Positions 14,800 through 25,471 of a stretch of DNA of 40,352 nt are shown here, piece by piece. Under the pieces are notes generated by a model, which saw only the letters and a list, made by a program, of their open reading frames with translations, did no database searches and was not told the origin of the DNA. Made by a program: the position numbers and the translations under genes. The DNA lies in contig JACNLK010000030.1 in the NCBI GenBank assembly GCA_014381505.1, positions 1-40,352 on the forward strand. Reading direction: 5' to 3'. This DNA is from Candidatus Desulfatifera sulfidica. GTDB taxonomy: Bacteria > Desulfobacterota > Desulfobulbia > Desulfobulbales > Desulfocapsaceae. Positions within the stretch are counted from its first letter, which is position 1. The number at the start of each line of letters is the position of its first letter.

Positions 14800-16218
14800 C
14801 TAGCGGTTTTTCTTTTTGCCGTGTGACATCCTGTTTTTCAGACCAAAAATACCATCCTGGTGTTTACTGCTGAAAGCCGGTCGCACACCTCCGCCGGAGT
14901 GACGCTTCCCCCTCCGACCCTTTGCACGACGCTCAGAGCCTTCGACCGCTGCTGGCCTGACAATATCCAGAAGTTGATCCGGGACCTCCTGTTCTGCGAC
15001 GGCATCCTGCCAGCAGGCAAAAAAGAGCGAACATTTTTTAAAATAGCTTTTCTTGCGCAGCCATTTGGGCCAACCGTCATCACCTTCCTGATGGTGCTGG
15101 ATAAAAAAGGGCAGGTTCGCCAGTAAGGTCACCATTTCCTGACGACTGGAACGACGCAGATTCAGCTGGGCACCGATCTCTTCATCAAGTGCCTGTCGCA
15201 GTTTCTTGGAAAACTGAAAGGCGGCAGCCCCTTTCAGGCGCTGGGCAATCAAATCAAAACGAACATTGGCCCAGGGGATCAGAAGAAAGGCTACCAAAAA
15301 ATCATTGTGCAGCGGCTGACCACCGCTCTCCTTCACCTTCATGGTCAGTCGATCAATCACTGCAACCACCCGGCGCAGCTGATCACAACAGGATTCATCA
15401 CCACAGGCTTTCTCACACAGGGTTCGCTCGTAGAGAGGCAGAATGTCGAAGAACAGACCGGAGTCCAGGGCGAGTTCGAGCCAGGCCTTGAAATAACCAC
15501 CGTGCAGGTCTCGGAACAACTCATCCCGCAGGCGTGAGGGCGGACAGAGCGACAATTTGTGATGCTGTTCACAGATGGTCTGCCAGCTTTGCCTCTCTAT
15601 ACGGAAGTTGTTACGGGCCGCATGGCGAATGGCTCGGAGCATCCGGACCGGATCATTATGGATCCGACGGTCTGGATCACCGACAATGCGGACCAGGGAA
15701 TGGTCAAGATCATCAATTCCACCCACGTAATCAATGATCGTCTTGTTTTCAATCTCGAAAAAGAGGGAATTGATGGTCAGATCGCGACGCTGGGCATCCT
15801 GATCCAGGGTACCGAAGGTATTATTAGGGGCAAGAATCGCCTGAGGGCCATCCAGATCATGCTCGCTCAGCGAACGCAGGGTCGAGACCTCAATCACATG
15901 ATTCTTATGAAAAAAGACCTGAACCAGGCGAAAACGGCTCCCGATGGTGCGACTGTTACGGAACAACTTGCGGATCTGTCCAGGCCGGGCATTTGTACTG
16001 ATGTCAAAGTCTTTCGGCGTGCCGCCAAGGTAGAGATCACGTACACCTCCACCCACCAGATAGGCGGCAAAGCCAGCCTCACCCAGACGGCGCAGAACCG
16101 TCAGGGCATCACGGTCGATCATGTCAAGGGTGATGGGGTGCTCGGCGGGCGGAATCACCCGGGGAGCGGTCTCTGAAACTGTACTTTCGTCTGCGGCCTG
16201 TTTCTTCAAATCAGTCAT
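14800..16218 (-). CDS. pcnB: PcnB-type poly(A) polymerase / tRNA nucleotidyltransferase family protein
   Basis: 472 residues, class II nucleotidyltransferase. The head-domain signature LVGGGVRDLYLGG (54-66) is followed by catalytic DFD (70-72), the PcnB-like run RKLFRNSRTIGSRFRLVQV, RRDLTINSLFF, and the RNA-binding segment NDPVRMLRAIRHAARNNF. The C-terminus is strongly basic (RRAKGRRGKRH and SHGKKKNR), as in E. coli poly(A) polymerase I, whereas a dedicated CCA enzyme would usually lack it. Poly(A) polymerase is therefore favoured; in delta-proteobacteria split A- and CC-adding enzymes also occur in this family, so a tRNA end-repair role is possible. The frame opens at GTG 16263, inside the neighbouring gene; ATG 16218 was chosen, 16 bases after that gene's stop. 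Confidence 0.85.
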   Translation of the reverse strand: MTDLKKQAADESTVSETAPRVIPPAEHPITLDMIDRDALTVLRRLGEAGFAAYLVGGGVRDLYLGGTPKDFDISTNARPGQIRKLFRNSRTIGSRFRLVQVFFHKNHVIEVSTLRSLSEHDLDGPQAILAPNNTFGTLDQDAQRRDLTINSLFFEIENKTIIDYVGGIDDLDHSLVRIVGDPDRRIHNDPVRMLRAIRHAARNNFRIERQSWQTICEQHHKLSLCPPSRLRDELFRDLHGGYFKAWLELALDSGLFFDILPLYERTLCEKACGDESCCDQLRRVVAVIDRLTMKVKESGGQPLHNDFLVAFLLIPWANVRFDLIAQRLKGAAAFQFSKKLRQALDEEIGAQLNLRRSSRQEMVTLLANLPFFIQHHQEGDDGWPKWLRKKSYFKKCSLFFACWQDAVAEQEVPDQLLDIVRPAAVEGSERRAKGRRGKRHSGGGVRPAFSSKHQDGIFGLKNRMSHGKKKNR

Positions 16219-16234
16219 ATCCTGAATGTGCCTC

Positions 16235-17227
16235 TCAGACCGCCGCAGGCGGTGCAAAACCACGCCCCTCTTTATAGACAGACTCGGCCTCGGTCACAAA
16301 ACGGCGGAAGATCTCGGCCACCGGCAGGATCTCTTTCATCTTGTAGGTGTTAGCTCCGGCAAAAACCAGACCATGTTCAATATCGCCATCCCGGGCAGCA
16401 CGCAGACGCTCGCTGATACAGTAGTGGTGATCACATTTCTTGAGACACTTGTACTCACATTTTTTAGTACTCAGATCCTCGCCCGCGGCCTTGGCCTGAA
16501 CAAAGGGAGTGTTAATGGCCCGGCCCGGCATACCCACAGGTGATGACGTCAGGACAATATCCTCTTTTTTGGCATCCAGGAAAGCCTGCTTGAATTTATC
16601 ATCCACATCACATTCTTCGCTCAAGACAAAGCGGGAGGCGATCTGGATACCGTCGGCCCCATACTTATCCATCATCTCGGCCATTTCATAGCCGTTGGTG
16701 ATCCCGCCTGCGGCGATGAGCGGTACATTCTTGACCACCTCCCGGATAGCCGGGAAGATCTCGCGCAGAGGTTTATCAGTACCAAGGTGGCCCCCGGCCT
16801 CAGAGGCCTCGACAATAATAGCCGCCGCCCCGAGACGTTCGGCCAGTTTGGCAATGCCCGGTGACGAGACGATCATGACGATGGGTATATTGTGCTCACG
16901 GCCAATCTTAAAAATATCACGGGAGAACCCGGCGCCAGTGATGATGAAGTCCGCTTTCGCATCAATGGCTGCCATAACGGCGTTATAGAAGTACTTCATG
17001 GCATACATGATATTCACGGCAACGATACCATTGGTGTTGGCCTTGGCCTTACGAATATCGGCCTTCAGTTCCTCATCAGGAATAGCCGAACCACCAATGA
17101 CTCCGATTCCGCCACAACTGGCAACAGGTGCGGCCAGGGCCGCCGTGGATACACGAATGGACATACCACCCTGAATCAAAGGGATGGGGGCAGTCAGTCC
17201 AGCAATTTTTAACGGCGGTAATTTCAT
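16235..17227 (-). CDS. FMN-dependent TIM-barrel oxidoreductase, nitronate monooxygenase/FabK-like
   Basis: 330 residues. The N-terminal PLIQGGMS, central IIVEASEAGGHLG (137-149) and AAGGI with GADGIQIASRF are the FMN-binding signatures of the 2-nitropropane dioxygenase family. In anaerobes such proteins are often annotated nitronate monooxygenase, but related ones are enoyl-ACP reductase II (FabK) or enoate-type reductases, so the substrate is open. A four-cysteine cluster (C257, C261, C265, C270, in KKCEYKCLKKCDHHYC) sits after the barrel; it could bind a metal or Fe-S centre. The ATG is preceded by AGGAG at a rather long 11 bases. It is cotranscribed with the pcnB-type gene 16 bases downstream. 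Confidence 0.82.
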   Translation of the reverse strand: MKLPPLKIAGLTAPIPLIQGGMSIRVSTAALAAPVASCGGIGVIGGSAIPDEELKADIRKAKANTNGIVAVNIMYAMKYFYNAVMAAIDAKADFIITGAGFSRDIFKIGREHNIPIVMIVSSPGIAKLAERLGAAAIIVEASEAGGHLGTDKPLREIFPAIREVVKNVPLIAAGGITNGYEMAEMMDKYGADGIQIASRFVLSEECDVDDKFKQAFLDAKKEDIVLTSSPVGMPGRAINTPFVQAKAAGEDLSTKKCEYKCLKKCDHHYCISERLRAARDGDIEHGLVFAGANTYKMKEILPVAEIFRRFVTEAESVYKEGRGFAPPAAV

Positions 17228-17426
17228 CTTCTTTCTTTAACTCCTGTTACATCGGCTTAAAATTGAACAATCGCAAGGATTGGAAAAAGAAAACAATGAC
17301 CTTATTACCCCTTTTTGTCAAGTATGAGTGATCCTGATGGACACACGACAGACAAAAATCAGACCCTGGAGGCAAAACTCTTCTCTCGGAGATAATGGGT
17401 TTTTTTGCTGCGCGAAGCCACCGCCC

Positions 17427-17456
17427 TTGACTTTTTTCATGCTTTGCGTTTATTTT
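17427..17456 (+). promoter_or_regulatory. Candidate promoter of hisS
   Basis: TTGACT at 17427-17432 and TATTTT at 17451-17456 are separated by 18 bases, upstream of the hisS GTG at 17504. The -35 is five of six and the -10 four of six. It lies in the 276-base divergent gap (17228-17503) shared with the FMN enzyme gene. Nothing else distinctive was seen in that gap. Confidence 0.42.
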
Positions 17457-17503
17457 TAATTCTTTTTGCCCAACTCATATGATCAGCAGTGGAGACAATA
17501 ATC

Positions 17504-18775
17504 GTGAAGCTCAAAGCCCTGAACGGCTTTAAAGATATCATCCCCGGCGAAGTGGAACTCTGGCAGGCCGTGGAAACCACCGCCAGACAAACCTTTGCCC
17601 GCTTCGGTTTTTCCGAGATTCGGATGCCGGTTCTGGAGAAGACCGAACTCTTTGCCCGCTCCATCGGTGAGGCCACCGATATTGTCGAAAAGGAAATGTA
17701 CACCTTTGTCGACAAGCAGATCACCATGCGACCCGAGGCCACGGCCTCTCTTCTGCGCGCCTATCTTGAGCACGGCCTCCATGTCCAGAAACCCGTACAA
17801 CGGCTGTTCACCATCGGCCCCATGTTTCGCCACGAACGACCCCAGAAGGGCAGACTCAGGCAGTTTCACCAGATGGATGTCGAGGTTCTTGGTGCTGAAA
17901 GTCCCCTGGTCGATGTTGAACTGATGGCCATGGGCGCTATGCTCCTGGATCAACTGGGACTGAGTGTCAGCCTGGAACTCAACTCCCTGGGCTGCCCCGA
18001 CTGCCGCCCCGCCTTCCGCAAAAACCTTCTGTCATTCATCAACGAGCGGATCGAGGCCCTCTGCGACGACTGCAAGCGGCGCAGCAACACAAATCCCCTG
18101 CGAGTCCTGGACTGCAAAAACAGGGGATGCCGACACCAGGTCGAAGAGGCACCGTCGATACAGGACCACCTCTGCTCCGGCTGTGCGGATCATTTTCAGG
18201 CAGTCCAGAACGGTCTGCAGCAACTGGGTGTAAAATACTCTCTGAACAAATTCATGGTCCGCGGACTCGATTACTACACCCGCACGACCTTTGAGTTCAT
18301 CACCGGCGATTTGGGAGCCCAGGCCGCAGTTGGCGCAGGCGGCCGGTATGACGGCCTCATTGAACGACTGGGCGGACCGGCCGTACCAGGTATCGGTTTT
18401 GCCCTGGGCATGGAACGACTGATCCTGCTCCTCCAGCAGAAAGACGAAACAAGCTCTGCCAACCACTGCGATCTTTTTGTCGCAGGTTTAGGCGAGGCCG
18501 CCGCAAACCTTGCCTTCAGCCTGGTCCACACCCTGCGCGGCAATGGTTTGAGCGTACTCATGGACCTCGAAGGCCGCGGCCTTAAAAACCAGATGAAACA
18601 GGCCAACCGGGCCGGGGCAGGACATGTCCTGATCATCGGCGAGGACGAACTGAGCAAAGGTCAGGGCATTCTCAGAAATATGGTCACCCAGGAACAACAG
18701 GAGATTCCCCTGTCAGACCCGAATCTGGATCAACAGGCCACCATTGACGCCCTGCTCGCAATTATCAATGGCTGA
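17504..18775 (+). CDS. hisS: Histidine--tRNA ligase
   Basis: 423 residues, class II synthetase. Motif 1 surrounds RMPVLEKTELFARS, motif 2 is FRHERPQKGRLRQFHQMDVE, the histidine-specific segment is VRGLDYYTRTTFEF, and motif 3 is GIGFALGMERLIL. An anticodon-binding domain follows from about residue 325. The zinc-like cysteines around CDDCKRRSN, DCKNRGC and CSGCADHF form an insertion common in bacterial HisRS. The frame opens at GTG 17489, but GTG 17504 (KLKALNGFKDI) has TGGAG nine bases upstream and matches the usual N-terminus. It leads a synthetase pair with aspS after a 109-base gap. Confidence 0.97.
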   Translation: MKLKALNGFKDIIPGEVELWQAVETTARQTFARFGFSEIRMPVLEKTELFARSIGEATDIVEKEMYTFVDKQITMRPEATASLLRAYLEHGLHVQKPVQRLFTIGPMFRHERPQKGRLRQFHQMDVEVLGAESPLVDVELMAMGAMLLDQLGLSVSLELNSLGCPDCRPAFRKNLLSFINERIEALCDDCKRRSNTNPLRVLDCKNRGCRHQVEEAPSIQDHLCSGCADHFQAVQNGLQQLGVKYSLNKFMVRGLDYYTRTTFEFITGDLGAQAAVGAGGRYDGLIERLGGPAVPGIGFALGMERLILLLQQKDETSSANHCDLFVAGLGEAAANLAFSLVHTLRGNGLSVLMDLEGRGLKNQMKQANRAGAGHVLIIGEDELSKGQGILRNMVTQEQQEIPLSDPNLDQQATIDALLAIING

Positions 18776-18884
18776 TACAACAACGATTCAATCAAGACAA
18801 GTTGAAAAACATACATTTCCTGGCGCGTAACTGATCAACAGCAGTCACCAGCCAACAACCTTCATACATACGGAAACGACTCTC

Positions 18885-20666
<1,782 letters not shown>

Positions 20667-20693
20667 CTGTTCGGCTGCACCCCTTCAAACACT

Positions 20694-22007
20694 ATGTCAT
20701 CCCTGCTCGACTTTGATCGAAACCACCTCTGGCACCCTTACACCTCGATGACTGAGCCCCTGCCGGTCTATGAGGTGACGGCAGCACATGGCGTGCGTCT
20801 GCAGCTAGCCGATGGGCGGGAACTGATCGATGGCATGTCCTCGTGGTGGGCGGCCATTCACGGTTACAACCATTCGGCGCTCAACCGGGCTGCCACTGAA
20901 CAGCTGGGCAGGATGTCCCACGTGATGTTCGGCGGCCTCACCCATGAACCTGCGGTCTCGCTGGCCAGAAAGCTTGTGGAGATGAGCCCGGCCGGGCTGG
21001 AACGTGTCTTCTTCTGCGATTCAGGGTCGGTCAGTGTGGAAGTGGCGATCAAGATGGCCCTGCAGTACTGGCAGGCCAGGGGAAAGGAGACGAAAAACAG
21101 ACTGCTGACCATCCGTGGCGGCTACCACGGCGACACCTTCGGGGCCATGGCGGTCTGCGACCCGGTGGGGGGGATGCATCAACTCTTCCAGGGCGTCCTG
21201 CCCCGGCATCTCTTTGCCCCCCTGGTGGACTGTCGGTTTTCAGACCCCTGGGACCCGCATGCCTTGAGCGAATTTGCCCAGCTCATCCGGGACAATCATC
21301 AACAACTGGCCGCCGTCATCCTTGAACCCATCGTCCAGGGAGCCGGTGGCATGCGCTTCTATCATCCCCGGTTCCTGGCAGGTGTCCGCCGACTCTGTGA
21401 TGAATTTCATGTCCTGCTTATTGCCGATGAAATTGCCACCGGATTTGGTCGCACAGGTAAACTCTTTGCCTGTGAACACGCCGAAATCTCGCCGGACATC
21501 ATGTGCGTGGGCAAGGCTCTCACCGGTGGCTATCTGAGCCTGGCAGCCACTCTGGCCACTGCCCATATCGCCGAAACCATCTCAGGGGGCGACCCGGGCC
21601 TGTTCATGCACGGTCCAACCTTCATGGCCAATCCCCTGGCCTGCGCCATTGCCAACGCCTCGCTGCAACTCCTGCTCGACTCACCCTGGCAGCAACAGAT
21701 TCAGGCCATAGAGGCCATCATGGACGAGGAATTGACACCGCTCCGTAAGCAGCCTGGGGTCAGTGATGTTCGGGTTCTGGGGGGAATCGGGGTGGTGGAG
21801 ATGAAAAAAGAGGTGGATGTGGCCTCTCTCCAGCAGGACTTCATCAGTCAGGGTGTCTGGATCCGCCCCTTTGGCCGACTGGTCTACATCATGCCGCCTT
21901 ACATCATCAACTCAGACGACCTGCGTCATCTCACCCGGGCCATGGTCACAGTACTCGAAAAAAATCAAAGCCAGCTCGCTTGCAACTCAGCTCACAAATC
22001 GCCCTGA
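20694..22007 (+). CDS. bioA: Adenosylmethionine--8-amino-7-oxononanoate transaminase
   Basis: 437 residues, class III PLP aminotransferase of biotin synthesis, converting KAPA to DAPA with SAM as amino donor. The BioA hallmarks are LWHPYTSM near the N-terminus and MSSWWAAIHGYNH. DEIATGFGRTG precedes the Schiff-base Lys274 in VGKALTGGYLSLA. FMHGPTFMANPLAC is also characteristic. No other biotin gene is adjacent, so the pathway must be completed elsewhere. Its 3' end overlaps the convergent nucleotidase gene by 16 bases. Confidence 0.96.
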   Translation: MSSLLDFDRNHLWHPYTSMTEPLPVYEVTAAHGVRLQLADGRELIDGMSSWWAAIHGYNHSALNRAATEQLGRMSHVMFGGLTHEPAVSLARKLVEMSPAGLERVFFCDSGSVSVEVAIKMALQYWQARGKETKNRLLTIRGGYHGDTFGAMAVCDPVGGMHQLFQGVLPRHLFAPLVDCRFSDPWDPHALSEFAQLIRDNHQQLAAVILEPIVQGAGGMRFYHPRFLAGVRRLCDEFHVLLIADEIATGFGRTGKLFACEHAEISPDIMCVGKALTGGYLSLAATLATAHIAETISGGDPGLFMHGPTFMANPLACAIANASLQLLLDSPWQQQIQAIEAIMDEELTPLRKQPGVSDVRVLGGIGVVEMKKEVDVASLQQDFISQGVWIRPFGRLVYIMPPYIINSDDLRHLTRAMVTVLEKNQSQLACNSAHKSP

Positions 22008-22603
22008 CGCACCTTCTCAAAAGCGATTTTAGTCCCGACCCGGTTGTTGAGGAGTTCATCGAGAAGCCGTTCCGCGGCAGACCAGTTAAACTGGGGATAA
22101 TCGCCAATCGCCTCAGCGAGTTTCGTGGCCAGAATCTCCCGCAGTCCCCGGGCAACTTCACGGGCATGGACACCAAGACCCTCATGCTCAATGAAGAGCA
22201 GGGCATCAATGAGATCAGCCAGCTTAACGATCAACAGATGTTCCGGATTGCGACGTCGCATTTCCTCGCGCATCTCGCCCAGCCAGGGGGCAATCTCCTG
22301 CTCAATCTTCTGGATGGGGTTGTTGTCCCCGCTGATCGCCTCGATATGCCGTTTAAGCGGACTGGGCAGATCGCCCATGAGCAGCTCCGGAGTATCGTGC
22401 AGGGAGGCATAATCCATGATCCGCAAAAGACCGGAATCATCCAGGGCATCACCCAGAATTTCCTTTGCCAGACGATTGGAGAGCCGGGTCACCATATAAT
22501 GATGTTCGGCCAGAGTCTGGTTGCGGGTCGTGCGCACACTGTGCCAGCGGGTTACATGGCCGCTGCGGGCCAGATCGGCAAACTCAAGCCTTGGAAAAGT
22601 CAT
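21992..22603 (-). CDS. yfbR: HD-domain 5'-deoxynucleotidase, YfbR-like
   Basis: 203 residues. The pattern of E. coli YfbR, which dephosphorylates deoxyribonucleoside 5'-monophosphates, is visible: RW at 19-20, AEHHY (His34), the HD pair His69-Asp70 in LHDTPE followed by MGDLPSP, and Asp130 in KLADLIDALLF. These residues bind the divalent metal and exclude ribose. Nucleotide pool housekeeping is the likely role. It converges on bioA with a 16-base overlap and lies 64 bases downstream of a small membrane-protein gene on the same strand. Confidence 0.8.
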   Translation of the reverse strand: MTFPRLEFADLARSGHVTRWHSVRTTRNQTLAEHHYMVTRLSNRLAKEILGDALDDSGLLRIMDYASLHDTPELLMGDLPSPLKRHIEAISGDNNPIQKIEQEIAPWLGEMREEMRRRNPEHLLIVKLADLIDALLFIEHEGLGVHAREVARGLREILATKLAEAIGDYPQFNWSAAERLLDELLNNRVGTKIAFEKVRQGDL

Positions 22604-22667
22604 CTCTTTTTCTCCCTCAACACATTCAGCAACACAAGAACACCGTCACCCCACAGACCAGCCCTTC

Positions 22668-22886
22668 CTACCAGCCATATTCAGCCAACTGCACAAGAAA
22701 GGAGCAGACACCGCCCAAAACCATCAATCCGGCGACGACCCCGACAGCCATTTTTTTAACAATCCGGGAATACAGTCTGCCTGCAATCCACACCCGCCAG
22801 CGAGACTCACGCAGCAACGCTCGTCCCGTAACCGGAACCACCACCTGACCAAAGGGAAAGGTCACCAATCTGATTTTTTTCTCCAT
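22668..22886 (-). CDS. Small hypothetical membrane protein (72 residues)
   Basis: I do not recognise a family. ATG 22886 is preceded by AGGAGGT at ideal spacing, one of the best ribosome sites in the window, which argues for real translation. The frame also opens 11 codons earlier at GTG/ATG-like codons without such a site. The product begins MEKKIRLVTFPFGQVVVPVTG, is basic in the middle (ALLRESRWRVWIAGRLYSRIVKK) and ends with one hydrophobic helix (MAVGVVAGLMVLGGVCSFLV) plus a short tail. Positive residues before the helix suggest a cytoplasmic N-terminus. It lies between the WYL regulator and the YfbR-like gene on the same strand. Confidence 0.62.
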   Translation of the reverse strand: MEKKIRLVTFPFGQVVVPVTGRALLRESRWRVWIAGRLYSRIVKKMAVGVVAGLMVLGGVCSFLVQLAEYGW

Positions 22887-22995
22887 ACCGCACCTCCTGG
22901 GTTTGTTGTTCTCAACCAAGGATAAACGACATGGGTACTCACAGAGTGACTACCCCCCTAAAAAAAACTGCCTGAAATGATTTTTTTTCGCCTGC

Positions 22996-23946
22996 TTAAT
23001 CGCTCTTTCGATCTTCCTGATAAAGCTCATTCATGGCCATAATCTCCCGGGCCACCCCAAGACGCAGGTGCTCCGGGCCGACAACCCGGGCCATGGCCCC
23101 GTATTGAAGGACCTTCATCATCACTTCCCGATCATCACTGACCGGCAGACGCAGCAAGAGACCATCCGGTCGCTCAATCAGGCGCTGATCCCTGTGCCAC
23201 CGTTGATGGCGCACCAGTTCAGCGGCAGTGCCGGTAAACAGCAGTTCAGCCTCATACAGAACATCGCCCTTGAAGATCCCGAAAGACTGGGCCAGATAGG
23301 AATCACTTGCCGGCAGATCATATTGATTGGTATCCGTATCAGGAACAACCGCGCTGATCCTGGCCAGATGAAAGAGACGATGGGCCTGACGCAGCTCGCA
23401 CCAGGCAAAGAGATACCAGCGCCCCTGGTAATTGACCAGTCGCAGCGGCCCGGCTCTCCGCTCGCTGAGCTCACCACGGGCAGAACGGTACTGAAACCGG
23501 AGCATCCTCCCCTGGGCCATGGCCTCAAGAATCGCCTCAAAGACGGCAGGTTCCACGGGCTCGACTTCAACAAACTCGCAATAAAGACTGTCCACCAGGC
23601 GGCTATGGCCGGGAACCAGCAAGGCCCCCAAACGGTTTTCCAGCCGCTTTAACTCAGGAAGATCCACCAGGCCGGCCTCTTCGGCCAGCTTATTGAGCAG
23701 GCTGAGAAGCAGGAGGATGCGCGGGCTCTGTTCAAAGGGCAGGGCAAAACCCTCATCCCTGTAATAAAAACCGTTTTTTTTCTGATCAAAGACAATGGGA
23801 GCCAGAAGGCGGTCGCGAAGATAGGAGATGTCGCGACGGGCCGTAGCCAGCGAAACCTCAAAACGGGCCGCCAGATCTCGGGCATTGGGATAGCGCTGAT
23901 TTCTCAGATCCTGATGAAAGGCATAGACACGCTCAAGAACACTCAT
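22996..23946 (-). CDS. WYL-domain transcriptional regulator
   Basis: 316 residues. An N-terminal helix-turn-helix of the DeoR/HTH_11 kind (ARDLAAARFEVSLATARRDI region, about 20-45) is followed by a WYL domain with the name-giving residues in GRWYLFAWCE (WYL at 177-179) and a C-terminal WCX extension. WYL domains bind nucleic acid or small effectors; such regulators control DNA-damage responses, defence islands and metabolism. No defence genes are near, so its targets are unknown. It starts 51 bases downstream of rpoN on the same strand, where hpf/raiA and ptsN are often found in other proteobacteria. Confidence 0.88.
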   Translation of the reverse strand: MSVLERVYAFHQDLRNQRYPNARDLAARFEVSLATARRDISYLRDRLLAPIVFDQKKNGFYYRDEGFALPFEQSPRILLLLSLLNKLAEEAGLVDLPELKRLENRLGALLVPGHSRLVDSLYCEFVEVEPVEPAVFEAILEAMAQGRMLRFQYRSARGELSERRAGPLRLVNYQGRWYLFAWCELRQAHRLFHLARISAVVPDTDTNQYDLPASDSYLAQSFGIFKGDVLYEAELLFTGTAAELVRHQRWHRDQRLIERPDGLLLRLPVSDDREVMMKVLQYGAMARVVGPEHLRLGVAREIMAMNELYQEDRKSD

Positions 23947-23997
23947 GATTCATAGGTCATCAACATATCGACACCACCAGTAATTCTTGCGACACCA

Positions 23998-25458
23998 TCA
24001 CCTGCGAGGCTTGCGTCGGTGCTTGACCGGCAATATTTTAAGCTGCTCCCGATACTTGGCAACAGTACGCCGGGCAACCTGAATATCTCTTTCTGCCAAC
24101 ATCTTGGACAGCGCATTATCGCTCAGAGGTTTGTAAGGATCCTCTTCCTGGATCATTACCCGCAGCCGCTCCCGAATGGACTCGGCAGCCACATCCTCGC
24201 CATGCCCTCGACTGAGGGCCGTGGAAAAAAAATACTTCAGTTCAAAAATCCCCTGGGGGCAGTCGACGTACTTATTGGATGTCACCCGGCTGATGGTCGA
24301 TTCGTGCATGCCGATATCCTCGGCCACGTCACGGAGAATCAGCGGCCTGAGATACTTGGCGCCACGCTCAAAAAAATCGCGCTGAAAGTGGAGGATGCTC
24401 TCCATGGTTCGATAAATTGTGCGCTGCCGCTGATAAATAGATTTGATGAACCACTCGGCATTGCGAACCTTATCCTTGATATACGCATTCGCCCCCTTAT
24501 CCTTAACCTGCTCATCACGCAAAAGCTCGAGATAGACAGATGAAAGCTTCAGTTTGGGCAGGTCATCTTCATTGAGATAAATAACAAACTCACCGTCAAT
24601 TTTACGAACATAGACATCCGGGACAACATAGTTCACCGCTTCCTGGTTATAGGCCAGGCCCGGATAGGGTGTCAGTTCACTGGTGATAAAATCAACGGCC
24701 CGCATAATCTCGGGTTTGCGACACCCCAGGGCCCGAGCCATGATCTTATAATTCCGGGTCTGAAGATGATCGAGATGATGACGGACAATTTCAGCTGCCA
24801 GGGAATCACCCATACCCAGACGTTCAAGCTGCAGAACCAGTGATTCCGAGACATCACGGGCACCAATACCCGACGGATCCATATCCTGTATGACTTCTAG
24901 AACATACTCGGCCTCGTCACGGTCACAGCCGGTCTGGGTCAGAATCTCGTCCAGTTCGATTTCGAGAAAACCGTATCGATTGAGATTGCCTGCGATAAAC
25001 ATGGCAATCTCCTTTTCACCGGCATCCAGATCACTGTGGGCCAGCTGCCATCGGACATGAGCCAGGAGGCCCGGCTTTTCAGAAATGAAATCAAACTGAC
25101 TCGGGGCATCAGCCGCCGGGGTCTCACGGGAGAAAGAGAAGTTGGAATCAAAGGTATTGGCGTAGTCTTCCCAATTCGTATCGGGCAGGGTATCACTGGC
25201 AACGGAGAGCTCACTGGTCACCGGTGATTCAGCCCCATTTTGCCCGGACTCCGTCGTGGTGGAGAGACTTATGGGGTTTTCATGCAGCTCCTGATACTCA
25301 AAATCCTCTTCAAGGGCCGGATTTTGTTCCATTTCAGCCTGCAGAGCGTCGCTTAACTCAAGGCGATTGAGCTGGAGCAGTTTGATGGCCTGACGCAACT
25401 GGGGTGTCATCACCAGTTTCTGGCTCAACTTCATCTGCTGTTTCAGTTCAAGGGCCAT
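23998..25458 (-). CDS. rpoN: RNA polymerase sigma-54 factor
   Basis: 486 residues. The glutamine-rich region I is intact (MALELKQQMKLSQKLVMTPQL), followed by the acidic region II, the core-binding domain, the helix-turn-helix (STISRVTSNKYVDCPQG) and the diagnostic RpoN box ARRTVAKYRE (462-471) that reads the -24 promoter element. Sigma-54 depends on AAA+ enhancer-binding activators; none is encoded in the window. The frame extends upstream into lptB, but ATG 25458, 13 bases after the lptB stop, gives the canonical start. The lptA-lptB-rpoN order is the classical proteobacterial arrangement. Confidence 0.97.
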   Translation of the reverse strand: MALELKQQMKLSQKLVMTPQLRQAIKLLQLNRLELSDALQAEMEQNPALEEDFEYQELHENPISLSTTTESGQNGAESPVTSELSVASDTLPDTNWEDYANTFDSNFSFSRETPAADAPSQFDFISEKPGLLAHVRWQLAHSDLDAGEKEIAMFIAGNLNRYGFLEIELDEILTQTGCDRDEAEYVLEVIQDMDPSGIGARDVSESLVLQLERLGMGDSLAAEIVRHHLDHLQTRNYKIMARALGCRKPEIMRAVDFITSELTPYPGLAYNQEAVNYVVPDVYVRKIDGEFVIYLNEDDLPKLKLSSVYLELLRDEQVKDKGANAYIKDKVRNAEWFIKSIYQRQRTIYRTMESILHFQRDFFERGAKYLRPLILRDVAEDIGMHESTISRVTSNKYVDCPQGIFELKYFFSTALSRGHGEDVAAESIRERLRVMIQEEDPYKPLSDNALSKMLAERDIQVARRTVAKYREQLKILPVKHRRKPRR

Positions 25459-25471
25459 AATTGTCAGTCGC

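Noticed and set aside
14237-14803. Lys-rich plus-strand open frame across the hydrogenase promoter region
   Set aside because: It begins antisense to the small subunit, lacks a ribosome site and its Lys/Gln run simply reflects A-rich intergenic DNA.
21992-22007. The 16-base convergent overlap of bioA and the nucleotidase gene as a sign of a broken gene
   Set aside because: Both proteins have normal length and C-termini; short tail-to-tail overlaps are common.
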